Position numbers and translations under genes: made by a program
In this document: piece after piece, positions 1-5,428 of the stretch
How positions within the stretch are numbered: the stretch's first letter is position 1
How the letters are laid out: the number at the start of each line of letters is the position of its first letter
Notes under the pieces: generated by a model
Database searches by the model: none
Told to the model about the DNA's origin: nothing
The model's input: the letters and a program-made list of their open reading frames with translations, nothing else
NCBI GenBank assembly: GCA_002308515.1
Contig: DBVN01000107.1
Span: 13,991 to 19,418, forward strand
Length of the DNA: 5,428 bases
Source of the DNA: Verrucomicrobia bacterium UBA1263
GTDB lineage: Bacteria > Verrucomicrobiota > Verrucomicrobiia > Limisphaerales > UBA1412
Reading direction: 5' to 3'

Positions 1-363
1 AACGGCATCATGCTGGCCATTGCCGCGGGCTACGCGGAAAGCGTCGGAGCCAAGGGGATCGTCATCGCGGCGCATTCCGGCGATCACGCCATTTACCCCG
101 ACTGTCGACCGGGCTTTATTCATTCTATGGGTGAAGCGATCGCGGCCGGAACTTATGAGGATATACAGCTGCTTTGTCCCTTCATCCATCAGGATAAGGG
201 CAAAATCGTGCGCATCGGTTCAGAACTGGGCGTGGATTACAGCAAGACATGGTCCTGCTACTGCGGCGGAGACCTTCACTGCGGCAAATGCGGAACGTGT
301 GTAGAACGCCGTGAAGCTTTCGCTCAGGCCGGCATCCCCGATCCGACCCGGTATCAAAACTGA
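1..363 (+). CDS. queC: 7-cyano-7-deazaguanine synthase QueC, C-terminal part (5' end outside window)
   Basis: QueC is a cytoplasmic enzyme that converts 7-carboxy-7-deazaguanine, ammonia and ATP to preQ0, the precursor of queuosine in tRNA. The frame is open from base 1, so the ATG at 10 is an internal Met and not the start. About 120 residues are present, against roughly 220-230 for the whole family, and the N-terminal ATP-binding PP-loop is off the left edge. The visible part has the family segment GDHAIYPDCRP (about 82-114) followed by the C-terminal zinc-binding cluster TWSCYCGGDLHCGKCGTCVERREAF (about 247-318). In that cluster Cys codons at 256, 280, 289 and 298 form the expected C-x7-C-x2-C-x2-C set, and the Cys at 262 is an extra. 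It ends with TGA at 361-363, converging on the SGNH gene. Family assignment is very sure. I see no sign that it is one of the QueC-like defence proteins, since the cluster is canonical, but the missing N-terminus prevents a full check. Confidence 0.95.
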   Translation, partial: NGIMLAIAAGYAESVGAKGIVIAAHSGDHAIYPDCRPGFIHSMGEAIAAGTYEDIQLLCPFIHQDKGKIVRIGSELGVDYSKTWSCYCGGDLHCGKCGTCVERREAFAQAGIPDPTRYQN

Positions 364-369
364 AACCCT

Positions 370-1332
370 TTACTTTCCGCCGATACTGAGCAGATAATCA
401 TTCACCTTCCTGGAAAACTTCTGCGCGCCGCGATCCCTTAGGTGATTGACATCGTAATAATCGTCTTTGACAAAATCCGGGTCATCCAGCAGATCCAGAA
501 AATAAATGTCCTTATTTTCCGCGACCAGAGAACGGCATAATCCTCTGAGCTGTTCTGTCTGCTCCTCGTTCTGATGCGCCCTGTACCAATCGAAGCACGG
601 GCAATGAAGCAAAACCAGCTTCACATTCATTTCCCGGCAGATCTGGATGATCTCCTCCAGATAACGCATATTGACAGTCCAGCTTTCCTCCGGTTTGTGC
701 GGCAAGTGTGTCCTCACACGGCGAAGTCCGGGACAGTTGCAGTCCTCCCGACCTGTACAAACGACATCTTTCCGCATAGACTTGTCCTGCACAAAATGCG
801 GAGAATATCCTCTCAGGGACGGATCATATTCCTCCCGCATTTTTTTGGCGTTGAACAGTCTTTTTTCGATCCCGCGGATATGGAAAAGCTCCAGATGATT
901 CTCAATACTCCAAGGCAAATGATCTATTCCGTAATAGATCGTGTATTCATAAGCCTGCTGCATATCCGATGTGTCCCCTATCTGACAGAAAAAGGCACGC
1001 GTTCCTACACGCAGCACAAGATATTTTAAATCGGGCATTCGATCCCTGTACTTTTTCAGAAGACCCAGGTCATACTCCAAAAACTGACCGTCCTCGGCCA
1101 TATTGAAGGCGTTCATGGAAAACTCCCGCGGATCCAGACCATGCAAAACATGTGAATCGCCCAGGATCAAAACCTCCAGTTTATTTTTGCTGAGGTAATC
1201 CTCGAAACATTCCTTTTTCAGGATGTAACTGTTGGGAAGATGCCGGGCCGTATATTCCAGCCCTGCCGCCAGGATCACCAGCGGAAGCAGATATAAACAC
1301 ACACGCAATACGATTCGATTCAAATCTTTCAT
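370..1332 (-). CDS. membrane-anchored SGNH-hydrolase-fold protein, probable O-acylation partner of the adjacent MBOAT (AlgJ/AlgX/DltD-like role)
   Basis: This is a 320-residue protein whose likely role is transfer of acyl groups to, or their processing on, an extracytoplasmic polymer together with the MBOAT encoded just upstream. Residues about 9-24 are one hydrophobic segment after a short basic N-terminus (MKDLNR), so it should be an N-terminally anchored protein with the rest outside the cytoplasm. The SGNH signature is visible: GDSH at residues 58-61 (1150-1161, nucleophile Ser60) and DVNH at 294-297 (442-453, candidate Asp/His of the triad). The start was chosen as ATG at 1332 because it sits directly at the MBOAT stop. 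A further upstream ATG at 1389 would add 19 residues lying inside the MBOAT coding sequence and displace the membrane anchor. A GTG at 1335 is the only close alternative. The nearest AGGAGG (1358-1363) is about 25 bases away, so coupled re-initiation is likely. The protein is cysteine-rich for its type (nine Cys, including CNC and CPC). Substrate is unknown; a plain esterase/lipase is less likely given the partner gene. Confidence 0.8.
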   Translation of the reverse strand: MKDLNRIVLRVCLYLLPLVILAAGLEYTARHLPNSYILKKECFEDYLSKNKLEVLILGDSHVLHGLDPREFSMNAFNMAEDGQFLEYDLGLLKKYRDRMPDLKYLVLRVGTRAFFCQIGDTSDMQQAYEYTIYYGIDHLPWSIENHLELFHIRGIEKRLFNAKKMREEYDPSLRGYSPHFVQDKSMRKDVVCTGREDCNCPGLRRVRTHLPHKPEESWTVNMRYLEEIIQICREMNVKLVLLHCPCFDWYRAHQNEEQTEQLRGLCRSLVAENKDIYFLDLLDDPDFVKDDYYDVNHLRDRGAQKFSRKVNDYLLSIGGK

Positions 1333-1337
1333 CACTA
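1332..1337 (-). promoter_or_regulatory. stop/start junction for translational coupling of MBOAT and SGNH genes
   Basis: On the minus strand the junction reads TAGTGATG. The MBOAT stop TAG (1337-1335) shares one base with a possible GTG start (1335-1333), which is followed immediately by the ATG (1332-1330). No ribosome binding site lies at normal distance. Ribosomes finishing the acyltransferase would be placed to re-initiate on the partner, giving linked amounts of both proteins. The coupling itself is inferred; the base arrangement is seen directly. Confidence 0.65.
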
Positions 1338-2804
1338 AAACTGCATATAGATAAATGCCTCCTGCGTTCCTCCAAACCAGAATACGCATATCGTAAGCGC
1401 GTAGTACAGAGCATACCGCAGAAACTTGCTTTTGATCTTCAAATCGGACAGACCGTGTTCTTTATCTCTCTGAAGCCATTCAATGACAAGCATGATGAGA
1501 ATAAACACGATGATATTTCCTTTGACTCCGCCCGGCATGGTAAAGATCGAAGGATGAAACATAGCGCAAAAGTACTGGAACGCGTAGCCAACCGTCTGTG
1601 ACCGCACAAGTATCAACCCAAAGCAAAATATAATAAAAGTAGCCAGTATGCTGAAAAACTCTTTTCCGCCCGGCAGCAGCCGGCCTTCCGCCGCCACGGT
1701 ATTTTTATATTGTCTGGAGGTTCCTAATAAAACCAGCGGCAGGATGAATACAGCCTGAAGACCGCCCCAGAGAATAAAGGTCCAGTCCGCTCCATGCCAC
1801 AATCCGCTGACGAGAAAAACGATAAAAATATTCCGTATGGTTTTCCATTTTCCAGCACGACTTCCGCCCAGCGGGATATACAGATAATCCTTGAACCAGC
1901 TCATCAAAGAAATATGCCAGCGCCGCCAAAACTCCGACATATTCCGGGAAAAATACGGATAGCTGAAATTTCTCTTCAATCTAAAGCCAAATAATTTGGA
2001 AACGCCGATCGCTATATCCGAGCAACCGCTGAAATCCGCGTAGAGCTGAAACGCGTAAAAAATAATGGCTACCCACAAAACACTGGCATCCAAGCCTCCC
2101 GGATTTCCCTTGAAGCATTTGTCCACAAACAGAGCGCAGTTGCCCGCGATGACGACCTTTTTAAAAAGTCCCCATAACATCTGCCGGAGCCCATCCACCG
2201 CCAGAGCTTTGTCGAAAACACGCTTTCTCAAAAAATCTCCCAGCATCGTCCGGGCACGCTCAATGGGTCCCGCCAGCAGCAGCGGAAAGAAGATGATAAA
2301 CGCGAAGAAGGAGAGAAAATCACGGGCAGGCTCCATCTGTCCCCGGTAAATATCTATGGAATAGCTGATGGCACGGAAGGTATAATAACTGATGCCCAGA
2401 GGCAGGATCAGATGCAGCGTGGTATGTCCCAGATGGATCCCGAAAAGCTGAAACACGTCCGCGAAACTCTGCGCGAAAAAGTTATAGTATTTGAATACAC
2501 ACAGGATCCCCAGATTCAAAATGATATTCCCCGCGCTGATCAACCCGGCTTTGCTTTGATACCAGTGAGGTCCCTTCGCGGTCTGATCCTGTCTGGCTTT
2601 GTGTATTTGCAGTCCACTCAGCCAGGTCGAAAAGGCCGTAATAATGATCAACGGCAGAGTACGCCAATCCCAGCAGATATAAAAAAAGCAGCTGGCGAAA
2701 AGGAGAAACACGTTTTGCCAGCGTGAACTCCTGCTGAAGATATACCAATACGACAAAAATACGATCGGCAGAAAAATCGCGAATTCTAAAGAATTAAAAA
2801 GCAT
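1335..2804 (-). CDS. MBOAT-family membrane O-acyltransferase (AlgI/DltB-like)
   Basis: This is a 489-residue polytopic inner-membrane protein that should move an acyl group (in relatives commonly acetyl) across the membrane for attachment to an exported polymer. The N-terminus MLFNSLEFAIFLPIVFLSYW is typical of AlgI-type proteins, which fixes the start even though no clear Shine-Dalgarno precedes it; an in-frame TAA at 2822-2820 blocks any long extension. About ten to twelve hydrophobic segments can be seen, including residues 6-23, 31-45, 90-108, 165-180, 241-256, 325-336, 342-360, 384-400, 429-443 and 462-477. Family motifs are present: ADFSGCSDIAIG (256-267), FWRRWHISLMSWFKDYLYIPLGGSR (292-316, His297 at 1914-1916), and SGLWHGADWTF (333-343) with the probable catalytic His337 (1794-1796). 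Length fits the AlgI group (about 470-520). With the coupled SGNH gene it forms a two-gene acylation unit. Acyl donor and acceptor cannot be named from the sequence. No frameshift or missing key residue was seen. Confidence 0.93.
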   Translation of the reverse strand: MLFNSLEFAIFLPIVFLSYWYIFSRSSRWQNVFLLFASCFFYICWDWRTLPLIIITAFSTWLSGLQIHKARQDQTAKGPHWYQSKAGLISAGNIILNLGILCVFKYYNFFAQSFADVFQLFGIHLGHTTLHLILPLGISYYTFRAISYSIDIYRGQMEPARDFLSFFAFIIFFPLLLAGPIERARTMLGDFLRKRVFDKALAVDGLRQMLWGLFKKVVIAGNCALFVDKCFKGNPGGLDASVLWVAIIFYAFQLYADFSGCSDIAIGVSKLFGFRLKRNFSYPYFSRNMSEFWRRWHISLMSWFKDYLYIPLGGSRAGKWKTIRNIFIVFLVSGLWHGADWTFILWGGLQAVFILPLVLLGTSRQYKNTVAAEGRLLPGGKEFFSILATFIIFCFGLILVRSQTVGYAFQYFCAMFHPSIFTMPGGVKGNIIVFILIMLVIEWLQRDKEHGLSDLKIKSKFLRYALYYALTICVFWFGGTQEAFIYMQF

Positions 2805-2810
2805 ATATCG

Positions 2811-2816
2811 GTATAA
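2811..2816 (-). promoter_or_regulatory. weak -10-like hexamer just before the MBOAT start (tentative)
   Basis: The minus strand reads TTATAC here, six bases before the MBOAT ATG. If used as a -10 box it would place the transcript start at or next to the ATG, giving a leaderless or nearly leaderless mRNA. That would agree with the lack of a Shine-Dalgarno. There is no convincing -35 box: the best candidate, TTGGTG in the terminator region, is 19 bases away. It may be chance in an A/T-rich spacer. Confidence 0.18.
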
Positions 2817-2824
2817 CTTTTACT

Positions 2825-2864
2825 AAAAAAACCGTCACCAAAAGGAAAATCTGATGACGGTTTT
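2825..2864 (-). terminator. factor-independent terminator after alaS
   Basis: A 10-bp perfect inverted repeat (AAAACCGTCA at 2864-2855 and TGACGGTTTT at 2837-2828, minus strand) encloses a 17-base loop. It is followed by a run of seven T (2831-2825) in the minus direction, partly inside the stem. It begins 12 bases after the alaS stop codon, so it should end the alaS transcript. In the + direction only four T follow the stem, so activity in that direction would be weaker. The long loop makes it a moderate rather than strong hairpin and may allow read-through into the acyltransferase pair. Confidence 0.85.
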
Positions 2865-2876
2865 GAACCTAAATTT

Positions 2877-5428
<2,552 letters not shown>

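Noticed and set aside
253..300. An additional cysteine (codon at 262) in the QueC zinc cluster
   Set aside because: The four expected ligands are all present with normal spacing, so the extra Cys is most simply neutral variation.
574..1029. A 151-codon + strand open frame antisense to the SGNH gene
   Set aside because: It lies wholly inside a gene with clear SGNH motifs on the other strand, its translation shows no recognisable domain, and there is no ribosome site or neighbour context for it.
1333..1389. Upstream ATG at 1389 as the SGNH start
   Set aside because: It would overlap the MBOAT gene by 55 bases and put 19 extra residues before a normal Lys/Arg-then-hydrophobic anchor; the ATG at the MBOAT stop fits better.

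Overview
The window holds four genes and almost no intergenic space. They are the 3' end of a + strand gene for the 7-deazaguanine enzyme QueC (1-363), a minus-strand pair encoding an MBOAT-family membrane O-acyltransferase (1335-2804) and a membrane-anchored SGNH-hydrolase-fold partner (370-1332), and the greater part of a minus-strand alanyl-tRNA synthetase gene (2877-5428, running off the right edge). A factor-independent terminator (2825-2864) separates alaS from the acyltransferase pair.

The organism is a bacterium of moderate to fairly high GC. The AlaS sequence, especially the long stretch from the catalytic core through the HIRTLSFAIADG and NDRNYVLRRILRRAVRYGR segments, reads like AlaS of the Verrucomicrobiota/Lentisphaerota/Kiritimatiellota (PVC) group. 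That placement is from memory of family sequences and has not been tested. The lack of an evident Shine-Dalgarno at the MBOAT start does not argue against it.

Layout. queC and the SGNH gene converge with 6 bases between their stop codons and no visible terminator. Reading the minus strand in transcription order: alaS ends with TAG, the terminator hairpin follows 12 bases later, the MBOAT ATG lies 20 bases beyond the terminator's T-run, and the SGNH gene starts directly at the MBOAT stop (TAGTGATG). Those two are clearly one translationally coupled unit.

How the genes work together. AlaS (tRNA charging) and QueC (preQ0 synthesis, towards queuosine in tRNA) are housekeeping genes. The MBOAT/SGNH pair resembles AlgI/AlgJ-AlgX, PatA/PatB and DltB/DltD arrangements. 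In these the MBOAT moves an acyl group across the membrane and the SGNH protein transfers it to, or helps load, an extracytoplasmic polymer. The acceptor polymer cannot be told from this window because no glycosyltransferase or polymer gene is present. The pair is visibly lower in GC than alaS in rows I counted by hand. I do not see CRISPR, mobile elements, RNA genes or a clearly novel system here. The oddities are a charged insertion in AlaS, the cysteine content of the SGNH protein, and the unusual initiation context of the acyltransferase pair.
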